Positions 1 to 11,618 of a stretch of 64,000 nucleotides of DNA are shown piece by piece (position 1 is the first letter of the stretch; every line of letters begins with the position of its first letter). The notes beneath the pieces are model-generated. The model saw nothing but the letters and a program-made list of their open reading frames with translations. It did no database searches and had not been told where the DNA came from. Source of the stretch: Amaurobius ferox (taxonomy: Eukaryota > Arthropoda > Arachnida > Araneae > Amaurobiidae); assembly GCA_951213105.1 (NCBI GenBank), contig OX578136.1, positions 152,933,178 to 152,997,177 of the forward strand, in the 5' to 3' direction. The position numbers and the translations under genes were made by a program.

Positions 1-14
1 TGATGTCTGTGTGT

Positions 15-77
<63 letters not shown>

Positions 78-770
78 TATGTGTGTGTGTGTGTGTGTCA
101 GTGAGTCTGTGGAGACGATAACTGACGAACGAATGGACCGATTCGAACCAAATTTGGTACAAAAATCACAATCCGTAAACACTGGAAGCCTATTGCTTTT
201 ATATGCAATCGAATGTTAAGAACCCCCCTAAATTTTCGAATGAAATTTTGAAAAAATCGTCAAAAAATCAAAACCACTAATAAAGTTACGCAAATAGACA
301 TTTCTTATGTAATTTTTCATTAGAAAACGATTGACATAAATTTTGGAACGCTAACATGAACCGTTCTCGAGATATTGTTCATTTTTAAAAAAAAAAAGTA
401 TCAAAAAGTCATATAAAAAAAAATTCCTATTCAGAAACATGTTCACTTTTCATATGTAATACCATGCGATAAATTGGGTTACATCATTCTCGTGGAACTA
501 GCTCATTCCATTCATGAGAAAATATACTTTTAGTAATACTTTTGTGTTTGAACGCCAATAGTCATTTATCTGCTGTAAGAATAACTTATTTCTTAGTGCA
601 TAACGCTTGGCGAGATTTTGGCGACGAATTTGGCGGAATGTCGCCAACTTGGCGACTTTTTGAAATGTTGCCAAATTAACGAAAATCTCGCCAAATGGAT
701 AAAAATGACGACTAATTGTCGAAAATTTAATATCTTGGAAAGAATATTAGTATCTACTATAAGAAAAACC
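1..770 (+). repeat. Element A copy 1 (cut by window edge)
   Basis: First of three head-to-tail copies of a dispersed repeat called element A here. The copy enters inside its (TG)n tract (about positions 10-98). It continues through the shared segment with the actgacgaacgaatgga block and ends in the module rich in ggcga and tcgccaa motifs (about 600-720). No coding frame is credible; the short open frames over the TG tract are low-complexity. It is strikingly similar to the copy at 59.2 kb, sharing small variants such as cttttatatgcaatcg after the tggaagcctattg block. Confidence 0.85.
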
Positions 771-776
771 TACTTT

Positions 777-914
777 TTACTTTCCTTATATACATAATGT
801 ATAAGGAAAGTATTGTGACGGGGTCGAAAATTCGAATTCGAGTTTTCGACGGGAGAGCACGTTTCAAGCATCCCTGATCACGAATCAAACATTTTTGAAG
901 TGATGTCTGTGTGT

Positions 915-969
<55 letters not shown>

Positions 970-1682
970 TATGTGTGTGTGTGTGTGTCAGTGAGTCTGT
1001 GGAGACGATAACTGACGAACGAATGGACGGATTCGAACCAAATTTGGTACAAAAATCACAATCCGTAAACACTGGAAGCCTATTGTTTTTATCCGTGATC
1101 GAATGTTCAGAACCCCCCTAAATTTTCGAATGAAATTTTGAAAAAATCGTTAAAAAATCAAAACCGCTAATAAAGTTATGCAAATAGACATTTCTTATGT
1201 AATTTTTCATTAGAAAACGATTGGCATAAATTTTAGAACGCTAACATGAACCGTTCTCGAGATATTGTACATTTTTCAAAAAAATTATGCAAAAGTCACA
1301 TAAAAAAAAAAATTCCTATTGAGAAACATGTTCACTTTTCATATGTAATACCATGCGATAAATTGAGTGACATCATTCTCGTGGATCTAGCTCGTTCCAT
1401 TCATGAAAAAATATACTTTGAATAATACTTTTGTATTAGAACGCCAATAATCAATTACCTGCTGTAAGAATAACTTTTTTCTTAGTGCATAACTCTTGGC
1501 GAGATTTTGGCGACGAATTTGGCGGAATGTCGCCAACTTGGCGACTTTTTTTAAATGTTGCCAAATTAATGAAAATCTCGCCAAATGGATAAAAATGATG
1601 CTAAATCAATGAAAATGACGACTAATTGTCGAAAAATCAATATCTTGGAAAGAATATTAGTATCTACTATAAGAAAATCCTA
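777..1682 (+). repeat. Element A copy 2
   Basis: Starts with the near-palindromic end actttccttatatacataatgtataaggaaagt, followed by a gtgacggggtcgaaaattcg block, the gatcacgaatcaaacat block, a (TG)n tract (about 905-990) and the ggcgacgaatttggcgg module (about 1497-1600). It is fused directly to copies on both sides, without the terminal segment that contains tgttgcccacatcaga, so the array looks like internally joined units and not three separate insertions. Confidence 0.85.
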
Positions 1683-2672
1683 TTACTTTCCTTATATACA
1701 TAATGTATAAGGAAAGTATTGTGACGGGGTCAAAAATTCGAAATCGAGTTTTCGACGGGAGAGCACGTTTCAAGCATCCCTGATCACGAATCAAACATTT
1801 TTGGAGTGATGTCTGTGTGTGTGTGTGAAAGTATGTGTGTGTGTGTGTGAGAGTCTGTGAAGACGATAACTGACAAACGAATGGACCGATTCGATCCAAA
1901 TTTGGTACAAAAATCACAATCCGTAAACACTGGAAGCCTATTGTTTTTATACACAATCGAATGTTAAGAACACCCCTAAATTTTCAAATGAAATTTGGAA
2001 AAAATAGTCAAAAAATCAAAACCACTAATAATGTTACGCATATAGACATTTCTTTTTCATTAGAAAACGATTGACATAAATTTTAGAACGCTAATATGAA
2101 CCGTTCTCGAGATATTGCACATTTTTCAAAAAAATTATCAGAAAGTCATATAAAATAAAAAAAAAAATATTTCCTCTTGAGAGACATGTTCACTTTTCAG
2201 TAATACCATGCGATATATTGGATGATATTATTCTCGTAGATCTAGCTCGTTCCATTCATGAAAAAAGATACTTTGAGTAATACTTTTGTATTTGAACGCC
2301 AATATTCATTTATCTGCTGTAAGAATAACTTATTTCTTTGTCCATTATGCTTGGCGAGATTTGGCGACGAATTTTGGCGGAATGTCGCCAACCTGGCGAC
2401 TTTTTGAAATGTTGACAAATTAACGAAAATCTCGCCAAATGGATAAAAATGACGCTAAATCAATGAAATAACGACTAATTGTCGAAAATTCAATATCTTG
2501 GAAAGAATATTAGTATCTACTATAAGAAAAACCTATTTATTTTACTGTAAAAGTGGTAAATTCATTACGTTATATAAGGAAAGTCATGTGTTGCCCACAT
2601 CAGATTTTTTTTACTGTAAAAGTAGTAAATTAATTACATTATATAAGGAAAGTCATGTGTTGCCCACATCAG

Positions 2673-2674
<2 letters not shown>
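1683..2674 (+). repeat. Element A copy 3, with duplicated 3' terminal segment
   Basis: Third copy of the array, with a shorter TG tract. It is the only one of the three to carry the full 3' end, which contains ataaggaaagtcatgtgttg and cccacatcaga. That end segment of about 70 bp is duplicated in tandem (about 2540-2605 and 2611-2674). The pentamer-rich ggcga/tcgcc module lies at about 2350-2440. Confidence 0.82.
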
Positions 2675-2730
<56 letters not shown>

Positions 2731-2757
2731 AAAAATATATATATATATATATATTTA
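2675..2757. repeat. (AT)n microsatellite
   Basis: Nearly uninterrupted alternating AT immediately after the 3' end of element A, broken once by gtaaaaa near 2728-2735. Open frames here are repeat artefacts. Confidence 0.95.
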
Positions 2758-3102
2758 AATTCACGGAAAATCGCCTGTTAATCATATGGATTCCATTCAA
2801 AGTTTATTTGAAAGAGAATTTTTCGATCTTTCCGATGGCGTAAAGATGGAAACGCTGTGATAATATTTTTGATCGCTAAGAAATCAATTTGTTTGCAAAT
2901 GTATAAAATAGCTAAAAAAACTAATTAGAGATTTAAAAAAATAACGCTTATGTGCACCTTCCCAGGTTCTGCTGTATCATGTATCATGTTTCATGGCGGT
3001 ACGACGTTTAGATTTCCCGCTATAGACTGCATAGACGGACACACACACACACAGACATCTTTATTTAAGTAAGATGAAAGAACATGAATATATTTTTTAA
3101 TT

Positions 3103-3262
3103 TTAATTTTAGGAATCTGACACACACACAGACATCACTTCAAAAATGCTTGATTCGTGATCAGGGATGCTTGAAACGTGCTCTCCCGTCGAAAACTCAA
3201 ATTCGAATTTTCGACCCCGTCAGAATGCTTTCCTTATACATTATGTATATAAGGAAAGTAAT
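3103..3262 (-). repeat. Element A fragment, reversed
   Basis: The reverse complement of the first about 160 bp of element A: (AC)n, the gatcagggatgcttgaaacg block, the ttcgaccccgtca block and the palindromic cttatacattatgtatataagg end. A short CA-rich stretch at about 3038-3060 may be part of the same remnant. Confidence 0.8.
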
Positions 3263-4554
3263 AATATTTTAAACAGATATTCAAAAGAAATTCTGTTGCT
3301 ACGGTAACCAACAGGTCAATCTGCAAAGGTCATGAAGTTAGAAAGAAGGAGATAAAACTTCTATGGATGATACGTTTGAAAAGGCCATAATGCTTTGAGA
3401 ATTATATCTAGGTGTCGCTAGTGTTACTAAAGTAGCTGCTATTTAGTATATGTATTTTTGATTATTTTTAAATTAAGAATTCCCTAATTATGAGTATAAT
3501 TAACTAGTACGTTTTCATAGTTGTAAGACAGAGTACAGAATATAGGGAGGTAACAGTAATTTGAAAGGTAAAATTATTTTGAATACTTAAGAATTCTCTT
3601 TATTGTTTCAGTTCTACTTTGCATTGCGCTAATAATTTATTTTTACAAAATTGAAAGTTTAAATAGATATTTTAGGCCTTTCGCACATAGAAATGCATGC
3701 AATACAGGGCTACTTATTGTATTATATTATCCCAGCGTCACTTGAAACCTAAATTATTGTCTCAAAAAATACTGACGTTATTTTAATATGAAGTTTTAAC
3801 TCCTTACTTTTACCTCCATGGCTTAGATAATGGGTGTATAAAGACAAAACTTAACCAGATTATAGCGTCCATAAAGTATCAAATTAATATTACTGCGAGT
3901 ATAATGTCAAATTGCCACAAGTATATACCCCAGCTAAATATTCCAGAACGAGATTTAAGAATGTTAAAATTAAAAAAAAGAGTTGTTTTATAATGTATAA
4001 ATAAATTAATTAAATGATCATCGGAGAATTGAATACCTCGTTCTTTCTGTTTATAAAAAGTGGCAACACAACATCTTTATGCATTGCATTTAATTTTCTG
4101 ACCTATTATTTTATCTGTTTGGAAAATATTTTTTGTATAGGATACATCTACACAAAAATGGTAAATTTAATTTTGATTTTCTTCTTATTCTTTCAGCTAT
4201 ATGCATACAAAAATTAGTTGAGCTGAAAACCTTACACTTAGTATAAGTATTTGGTTAATTTATGATAGAATCGTCAAGATTTATTATGCGTCATGATAAA
4301 AATTAAACGTTCCATTTATTATCCTTTTCCATTTTGTGCAATATTACTAATACAATTAATTTTAAAATTTTCAAAGCTGTTCGTTGCGGAACAACATGTT
4401 TGTCGGGACACGAATATTAACATTATTAAATGGAATGAATAGTTAGTTATTCCATAGTATTCTATTCGTTTTAAAATAGTAATTAATTATGTCTATAGAA
4501 TTAAACAGGAATTAAATTGAATATTTTTAATACGAAGTGCTTTTTCTCTTTTAG
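3263..4554. other. Unique AT-rich sequence upstream of exon 1
   Basis: I see no coding exon or recognisable repeat. Because exon 1 of the downstream gene opens at a splice acceptor (ttttctcttttag ending at 4554), this stretch is intron and a 5' noncoding exon must lie further upstream, either here unrecognised or outside the window. Confidence 0.5.
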
Positions 4555-4587
4555 GAAAAGAAGCTGTTAGGGTTTCAAATCTTCATA

Positions 4588-4624
4588 ATGAGTTTGTCAC
4601 TTGCGGCCGCAAAGGCTCAGTTTG
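4588..4624 (+). CDS. Small single-pass membrane protein, coding exon 1 of 3
   Basis: The exon runs from 4555, after a strong pyrimidine-rich acceptor, to 4624, where the donor is gtaatg. The first ATG (4588) follows 33 nt of 5' leader within the exon and gives 12 codons plus one base: MSLSLAAAKAQF, then the first base of a Gly codon completed in the next exon. Joined to 8693-8794 and 11875-12020, all three phases match (1/2 and 1/2) and give a 94-residue protein. The residues form a short Ala-rich N-terminus without a classical signal peptide. I do not recognise the family. Phase agreement over three exons with consensus splice sites argues strongly that this is a real gene. Confidence 0.78.
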
Positions 4625-4694
4625 GTAATGTATCAATGGATTTCCATTCATGGTTGCTTTTTATTAGCTTCTACAGTGTGGTCCTAACGCTTGT

Positions 4695-4854
4695 TGTTGA
4701 TGTTGTTGAGACCCAGACCGTCCGACCTACCAGAAAGGTGTAAGGTAACTGTTTGGACGGCCGGGAAGTGCCACCCAATTTAGACCGAAACCCAGTGGAG
4801 GAGGCATCCAGAGGGACCGTACCCTCCTTCCCCTACCACCAACCTCTCGGAAGG
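4695..4854 (-). mobile_element. 5'-truncated tRNA-type SINE with 14-bp target duplication
   Basis: Read on the minus strand this is the SINE body, ending in a caacaac-type tail (plus strand ttgttgatgttgttgagacc). It is flanked by perfect direct repeats gtcctaacgcttgt at 4681-4694 and 4855-4868, the signature of target-primed insertion. The tRNA-like head present in the 43.2 kb copy is missing, so the copy is 5'-truncated. It sits in intron 1 of the small membrane-protein gene, about 70 bp after the exon-1 donor and antisense to the gene. Confidence 0.88.
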
Positions 4855-4908
4855 GTCCTAACGCTTGTGGAATTTCTCATACATACACTATCCCAGGGGC
4901 GTCTCGAG

Positions 4909-5087
4909 CAGTGTTTCTTTCAGGACTTTTTGGCCGGGGGGGGGGGGGCGAATGAAATTTTAAGGGGGCAAGTTTTCTATTTCCCCTATATAAATTTATC
5001 ACATAAATAGAAACTAGATTAACATAAAATGTCTCCGGAGGGAATGCCCCCCCCTCCCCCCAGGAGGTATACCTGAAAGAAGCACTG
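4909..5087. mobile_element. Short MITE with 16-bp terminal inverted repeats
   Basis: Left end cagtgtttctttcagg and right end cctgaaagaagcactg are inverted complements with one mismatch (16 bp). The 179-bp interior holds a G-run (about 4937-4948) and opposing C-runs (about 5047-5061). The CAGTG ends resemble hAT-type MITEs, but no convincing 8-bp target duplication is visible, so the superfamily is uncertain. It may be nested in an older element whose gggcc-rich pieces recur at about 5700-5760. Confidence 0.6.
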
Positions 5088-6339
5088 CCGAGGGCCAAAC
5101 AGCCCAAGCGACAGCTTGGGACCTCATACATGCATAGGGCCCAAAATTCTATTCCAGAACATAAAGTGGAAAGACTAACGTATATATTAAGTCTTTTCAT
5201 GAATTCGTATATTTTTTCTTAACTTGTTAAAAACAACATGGTTAAACAGTCGGATAATCGATTTTTCGGATTAAGAATTATCGGATATGTGACTTTATAC
5301 CGTATTTATTGTTCAGATGAGGCTTTTTTATGAAAGTTTGCTTGGGGCCTCAACAAACCTCGGTACGCTATTGCATTATCCTGCCAGGTATTCTTTCCAT
5401 GCGGAATCTAAAAAAACTGCGACAACAAAAGTTCGCCATTTGGCTTTTCTAATGCAATTATATGATAAAAAATCTAATTGCTCAAATTTAAAAATGATTT
5501 TGTAGGAAAACCGATAAGATTCTGCAGTACAGTTATACTATGTGATTGATTGTGTGAGTGCTAAATTTCAAAGCTATTTTTCCTCCTCAAAATTTATAAA
5601 GTGCATTGTCAATCAAATTTTCGTATGGATCCCTTATCTCCATCGAAATATATCGAGTTTCCCTACCACATACATACGTACATCACTTAAATATTTTAAA
5701 CTCAGCGCCGCTGATAGAATTTTCCGAGGGCCCCTACGCCGCAAATGCACGGGCCCAAATATTATTCCCTATTTCACAAATTATTGACCTTCGCACAAAC
5801 TTTATGCAACCACGGCCCCATCATTTTGTCACCCCCCCCCCCCCCACCTCCCTGTGTCTGTACTAGGTGTTAGACAGCCATACGATCAGGTATATAGCAG
5901 TGTTTTTGCTGCCATAAAAATGGCGAAATCGGTCCATGAATGCTGCACTTTGCATGGGAACGCGGTCCTTACTTTAGCTCTTCCCCTCCGCCATTTTGGC
6001 GGAATCTGTGACTATGGGGGACATAAAATTATGAAGAAGATTCCCTATCATCCGCCCGCTTGCAGCACTTGCGACCCTAAAATTCCCGTAGATACAGACC
6101 ATGCATATCTCCTAATCAATATTAATTACTGTACGACCCCCTAACAAAATATAATAACTATACAGCCACAACCTCATGACAAAATATCAATTCTATACGA
6201 CCTCCAAACAAAACGTAATTGAAATTTACTATATTTTGAATCAAGAATATTCAATTTCCACAAAGCGACAGCATGGGAAATTAAACTTCCTTGCGGAGAT
6301 ATTGAACTATCGTCAAGTTGATGATATTTTCCCAAATTT

Positions 6340-6650
6340 CCATACTCAACAGGGTTCGCTGAACTGTTATTTGAGACACTCTTCCGGTAGCCCCCTGGTT
6401 CATTCGGTTAGTGAGTTGTTCCACTATAGATCGGTCCTCACGAATCTTCGGAGCAGACGTTCACCTCTCACATCAATGGCACGTGATATTACGCAGCTTC
6501 CGCGTCACTTATTCGCAATGGTGTCATTTCTCCATTGACATACACTTTAACCACAGCAGCACGCGAACAGTTCCCAAACTGCGCTGTTTCGGAAATAACG
6601 CCACCCTTGTCCCGAAACCCGATAATCATTCCTTTTTCCAAATCTGATTA
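6340..6650 (-). pseudogene. Tc1-like transposase fragment (N-terminal half)
   Basis: Reverse-strand reading yields Tc1-family pieces in shifting frames. An HTH-like segment ISETAQFGNCSRAAVVKVY is encoded at about 6545-6605, followed by a stretch close to the second HTH, including LTNRMNQGATGR and TVQRTLLSM at about 6340-6420. In-frame stops and at least two frame changes separate them, and the catalytic DDE half is absent. This is a dead Tc1/mariner relic in intron 1 of the membrane-protein gene. The family assignment rests on recognising the typical Tc1 helix-turn-helix pair, not on a search. Confidence 0.7.
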
Positions 6651-7511
6651 ATCGCTTCTTTTAGCCGTGACAGCAAGTGATATGTTTTCAAAATGCCTTC
6701 CCCACCCTTATATACCCATCAAGACAGATCACGACTTCTTTTATTGGCTACGCGCTGTCGACGTCAAAAATAGGTGGTGGTTACATAATGTGACTCGACC
6801 CTCTAAAAGTTTGAATATTTCATATCGATATTTATTTCACAGAGTATTAGATTTAACATTACACTTGCATTAAACTTAGTTAATTCAGCAATTCTACTTC
6901 ATTCTTCAGACCGAACATTGTTCATCATGGATCTTTCAATAGGAGCGGAAGTGTCTGGTAAAAAATATACCTCAAACTCAGCTGAAATGCGGTATTAACA
7001 ATTTTTGATTCATGAAATTCTAATTTTGAATCTTTACAGTTTCTTTTCTTCACAGTTTATTTTCATTATTTCCCACGTGTCGCAGTTCGAACACTAGAAT
7101 TTTTTAGCAATCATTAAATAATTCATTTACGCTTATAGTAGCATTTTCAAGTACTTCATTAAGTTCTTCTGTAGCTGTTTTAATCGCAATCAATGTAATA
7201 TCGCGATTCCTTAGTCATAACAATTACACTTCCCTCCAAAACTTTATTCCAGAAGATAAATTTCAAACCGGTACGTATTTTTGAATCGGGACAATCCCGA
7301 TCTAAACAGGACATATGATAAGCCTAAAAATAAGAAAATATATAAAATGCTATATCCTGTACGCATTCATCTTACACAGGTAACATATTTTAAAATCTTG
7401 TACCTTTCATGCACTCTGCATTTTTATGTTAAATTATTTTATTAAGTAAAACTTATTAAAAGAGTGATTTCCAATATCTATCTCGCTTTTAATAGTACCA
7501 AAGCAATTTTA

Positions 7512-8352
7512 ATTTCCTTATATACATAATGTATAAGGAAAGTATTGTGACGGGGTCTAAAATTGGAATTAGAGTTCTCGACGGGAGCGCATTTTTCAAG
7601 CATCCCTGATCACGAATCAAACATTTTTTAGGTGATGTCTGTGTGTGTGTGTCAGTGAGTCTGTGGACACGATATCTCACGAACGAATGGAGCGATTCGG
7701 ATGAAATTTGGTACAAAAATCCCAATCCGTGAAGACTGGAAGCCTATTGTTTTAAAACAGAATTAAATGTTCAGAACCCCTAAATTCTCGAGTGAAATTT
7801 TGAAAAAATCATAAAAAAATCAAAATCTTTAATAAAGTTACGCAAATAGATATTTCTTATATAATTTTTCTTTAGAAAACGATTGACATAAACTTTAGAA
7901 CGCTAGTATGAACCGTTCTCGAGATATTGCACATTTTTCAAATAAATTTATCAAAAAATCCCATAAATTAAAAGAAAAAAATGAACTGTTGAGAAACATG
8001 TTCACTTTTCATATGTAATATCATGCGATAAATTGGGTGACATCATTCTCGTGGATCTAGCTCGTTCCATTCATGAAAAAAGGTACTTTTGTATTGGCGA
8101 GATTTTGGCGACGAATTTGGCGGAATGTCGCCAACTTGACGACATCTCGAAAGGTTGCCAACTTAACGAAAATATTGCCAAATGGATAAAAATGACGCTA
8201 AATCAATGAAAACAACGACTATTTGACGAAAATTTAATATCTTGGAAAAAATATAAGAATCTACTATAAGAATAATCTATTTTGTTTTTACTGTAAAAGT
8301 AGTAAATACATTGCATTATATAAGGAAAGTCATGTGCTGTCCACATCAGATT
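7512..8352 (+). repeat. Element A, solitary diverged copy
   Basis: A full-length but diverged element A. It has the palindromic start, a short TG tract (about 7638-7652), the ggcgagattttggcgacg module at about 8096-8170 and the 3' end with ataaggaaagtcatgtgctg and ccacatcaga. It has more substitutions than the copies at 1-2.7 kb and 59 kb, so it is an older insertion. It lies in intron 1 of the membrane-protein gene. Confidence 0.82.
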
Positions 8353-8692
8353 TTCCAATTTAAAATGCCAATCGCTCAGCCTAGCCCAGAATCGCATGCT
8401 ACGATACTGGATACTATTAGATGGTTCGCAAGGGTCGATGCCTCACAGTTCAGAAGCCCATAACAAAATCATAATCCAGCCCTGATTCTAACACCTCACT
8501 TTATCAAAATTTATAATTAGTCATCATATGCCGAGCAATCTGGAATTTATAAGTTCCGTAATTCAGTTGGTTAACTATTGTTTTAATGCAGTTTGTGTCC
8601 ACAAAATGTGCTATTCTGATAATCGGAAAGGTGTGTGCATATGAGGAGGGATTCACTAAAGCGTGTTCCATATATTTTATTTTATGTTTCAG

Positions 8693-8794
8693 GTAACGTA
8701 CAGAAAGGTTTTGAAAAAGTGAAAAATGATACCAAAGCAGGGATGGTCGTAGTCAGTAAGACCGTCCAACAATACTATGGAGTCTTCATGAAAA
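8693..8794 (+). CDS. Small single-pass membrane protein, coding exon 2 of 3
   Basis: Acceptor ttttatgtttcag ends at 8692; donor gtgagt starts at 8795. The exon is 102 nt, phase 1 in and phase 1 out. It completes Gly13, encodes residues 14-46 and gives the first base of Ser47. The translated segment is Lys-rich with regularly spaced hydrophobic residues (NVQKGFEKVKNDTKAG, then MVVVSKTVQQYYGVFMK), compatible with an amphipathic helix leading to the membrane segment in exon 3. Introns are 4.07 kb upstream and 3.08 kb downstream. The function is unknown. Confidence 0.78.
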
Positions 8795-9347
8795 GTGAGT
8801 ATTTAATTTTGCTCTCTTTTTAAATGCAAACAGCTATATCAAGGCAATTTAACGTAAAATCTAATAAAAGTTTCCCTTGCTTTGAATGGGCGTCTCTGTA
8901 TACTTACTACACTGGTCGGCATCCATTTCCTTCCAGAAATAAATTGGACAGATTTTCTTTGGGAATATGTTCTTAAAATTCTAATTCTAATCGTGAAATA
9001 GGCTATCTATCTACAGACAATTCTATCTAATTCTAGTTTTTCATATCATGTATCTACTTATAAAAATGATAGAAATAGGTGCATTTGTTCTTGAGTCATC
9101 ATGTCCACGCCTTCAAGACACACAGACAACTCTTGAAAGGGATTTAAGAGATCTAAAAACGTGTTTATCTGACAAAATCACGAATTTGAAACTTTTAAGG
9201 AAGACAATACTTTAATAATAATACAATACGGAAAATAAAAACTGTGAACATAGATCGAAAAATCTTACTGGTATAATAAAGACAAATTATTGACTTCCTG
9301 TAAATTTTCTAATTTTGAAACTTTGATGAAAAGGCTCCAAATGCTCC

Positions 9348-9413
9348 AATAAAGACGGAGGAATAATAACAATGTATTAAAAAATACATTGTTATTATTC
9401 CTCAGTCTTTATT
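9348..9413. repeat. Long near-perfect hairpin (31-bp arms, 4-nt loop)
   Basis: Arms 9348-9378 and 9383-9413 are inverted complements with a single mismatch (acgga versus ctcag side), separated by aaaa. The stem can be extended a few bases into the flanking gct/agc. The tight loop is more typical of a palindromic MITE core or a cruciform than of a microRNA precursor. It lies in intron 2 of the membrane-protein gene. Confidence 0.85.
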
Positions 9414-9800
9414 GCAGCATTTTCTCTCCCCCTGTGCATGCACACGATAAAGCTTGCAAGAACAAATATGCCAACATAAAATGTTGTACTTAAGATACTA
9501 TCTCAAACTATCAGTTTATGAGTTCAATATTTATAATTTTCATAAAGATGAATTATGCGCAACTTCTTTTTATCTGGTCTGTGAAAAGTTACATAAAGTC
9601 GATTCTTACGATACTAAAATTAAATCTTTTTCAAGATATTAGATTTTAGTTTTTAAGAGATACCTTAAAACTGCGCAAAATGTATCAACAAAAACTGCAT
9701 ATTGAATGTTTTCAATTATTGTTATGATTCAATTGTCTGCGAGGTAAAGGGCATTTTAATAAATATAAATCGAATAATAGATAAAAAAAAATCAATTTTA

Positions 9801-10885
9801 AACAAGAAAGGTCAATCATGCATAAAGCATTGATTATGAACTTTCCAACTTCAATGCAATTTTATTTAAACATCTCTAAAATGCGATATATTCCACGGTA
9901 ATATTTTTAAAATTATCATATTATTACAATAATTTATTATATTTGAAAACTTCATCGAAAACAAATAAAATTTATTCAAACAACATCATCGAAATATAAC
10001 ACTCCTGGCTCTCTCTATAAAAGCAGCATTTCATTCATCACAATACTATAATAATTTATTATAAACTTAAGACCATGGAGATACAAGTAATTAAACTCTA
10101 TGCTTAAAATTTCATCGAAAAAATCGTCTGCTTCTCTGCGTAACAATGAATATTTGATTCATATCAGCTATATTGCAGACTCCATGAGCTAAATAATTTT
10201 GCGTTAAAGAAATGCAGCAATTCTTATACAACTTATTCTACATCTTTTGGTATTTACATTCTCCTTAAGTGAAGATTAGGCTTCGTTGTAGAAATAATCA
10301 AAGTTTGATAATCATTTAAATTCAAATATATTGTAATTGCGTTGTTTCAGTATGTAGATGCACAGAATTTAAGAAAAATAGAGCGGTTTTAGGGCAGATA
10401 CAATATTAAATATGAATTAAAAAGAACTTCAAAAATCACGATTTTGACACAAGATGAATGCCATATTTTATTTTGAAGCAGGTCACGTGATCTCTTCATA
10501 TAAAAGGTGTAATTATTATTTTAATTTTTATTTAAAAAACTACTGAATACATTTTGTCGAAATTTTTTTATATATTTTATGAGATAATTTGAATATTTCC
10601 TAAAACTTTCGAAGCAATTTGTGAATTTTAAATCCCCTTAAAAAATGTTTGAAAAATTAGATCCCACAGGGCTCAATGTATTTCATTTTTTCAACCTGGG
10701 GTCAATCCAAAAATAATTGGGTGATATTAATCATTTATATTCCCATAGGTCCCACAGACCATCTGAAGAACATAGTAAAATTTCATTTTGATAAAGTCAT
10801 TTTTATGGCAGTTATCGTGCTAACGGACAGACAGACAGAATGAACAAAGTCATAAACACTGTTCAACTATTTTGTAAAGTGTTAA
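9801..10885 (+). repeat. Element B copy 1
   Basis: A dispersed noncoding repeat called element B here. The start contains aacaagaaaggtcaatcatg and gcataaagcattgattatg. The middle carries a catcgaaaa/tttattatatttgaaaact block, then gccatattttattttgaagc and a ggtcacgtgatctcttcata block. The end contains gacagacagacagaatgaac and cataaacac, closing in gtaaagtgttaa. Five copies occur in this window. No protein-coding frame is supported. The start and end share an aacactttccaac-like motif in inverted orientation, but this is too loose to call a TIR. Confidence 0.85.
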
Positions 10886-11618
10886 CAAAAGGGAAAATAA
10901 ATTCAATAAGCAACTATGACAATTACCTTTCTACATTTGCATTGCATCTGCAAAAGCAATACTGAAAGTTATTTATATAAATCTAGACTCAAGTGCATAT
11001 CTTTAAAAGTTTAAATCTCACATGTTGTCCTTATTCGTATAAAATGTGGTCACTAGAGAAAGTTAATTTATGATAACCTGTGCGCTCGAAATGACTGGTG
11101 GCCATTTAAATGTCCCATCGATATACTGTATGAAAATTGTTGATAACCTTCCAGAATATCAAAAGCCCTTTCAGGTTTAAGCTTAAAAGTGGAGCACACT
11201 TTCTATTTTTCCGGCCGCCCATTAAACTGCTCCATGTCCAAGTATGAGCTGGTCGGCCTGGGCTTTCGACACTTTCTATTTCTGTAACACATGTTAAATA
11301 CAAAAATATTTTGAATCATATATTTCCACATGCGACAAAATGATTTAATTGTGACAATTAGAAAAATATCACATTAATTTATACAGTTATTTCTTTGTTC
11401 CAGTTTTAATTGTTGGCAGTGAAGATTTCAAATTTCGAATTTATTGTTCCTAAAAGGCAAAGTGGTATAAGTTCTTTTAAAATCCCATTGTCATCCATAA
11501 TCCGAATTTTTCAATGATCTGGAACCTGAGATGGATCGAATGAAACCTAAACCAAGATTCTAGTTAACAGAAGAAGTGTTTGAGCATTAAAGAAAGTGGT
11601 TTTGAGTTTTTTTATTAC

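Noticed and set aside
13..219. Open frames over TG/CA microsatellites at 13-219, 900-1121 and 59273-59492
   Set aside because: Their peptides are Cys-Val or Thr-His runs from the dinucleotide tract of element A; the same frames recur in each copy, so they are repeat artefacts.
5854..6144. Open frame at 5854-6144 in GC-richer sequence
   Set aside because: Lies between transposon relics, no domain recognised, no splice or start context.
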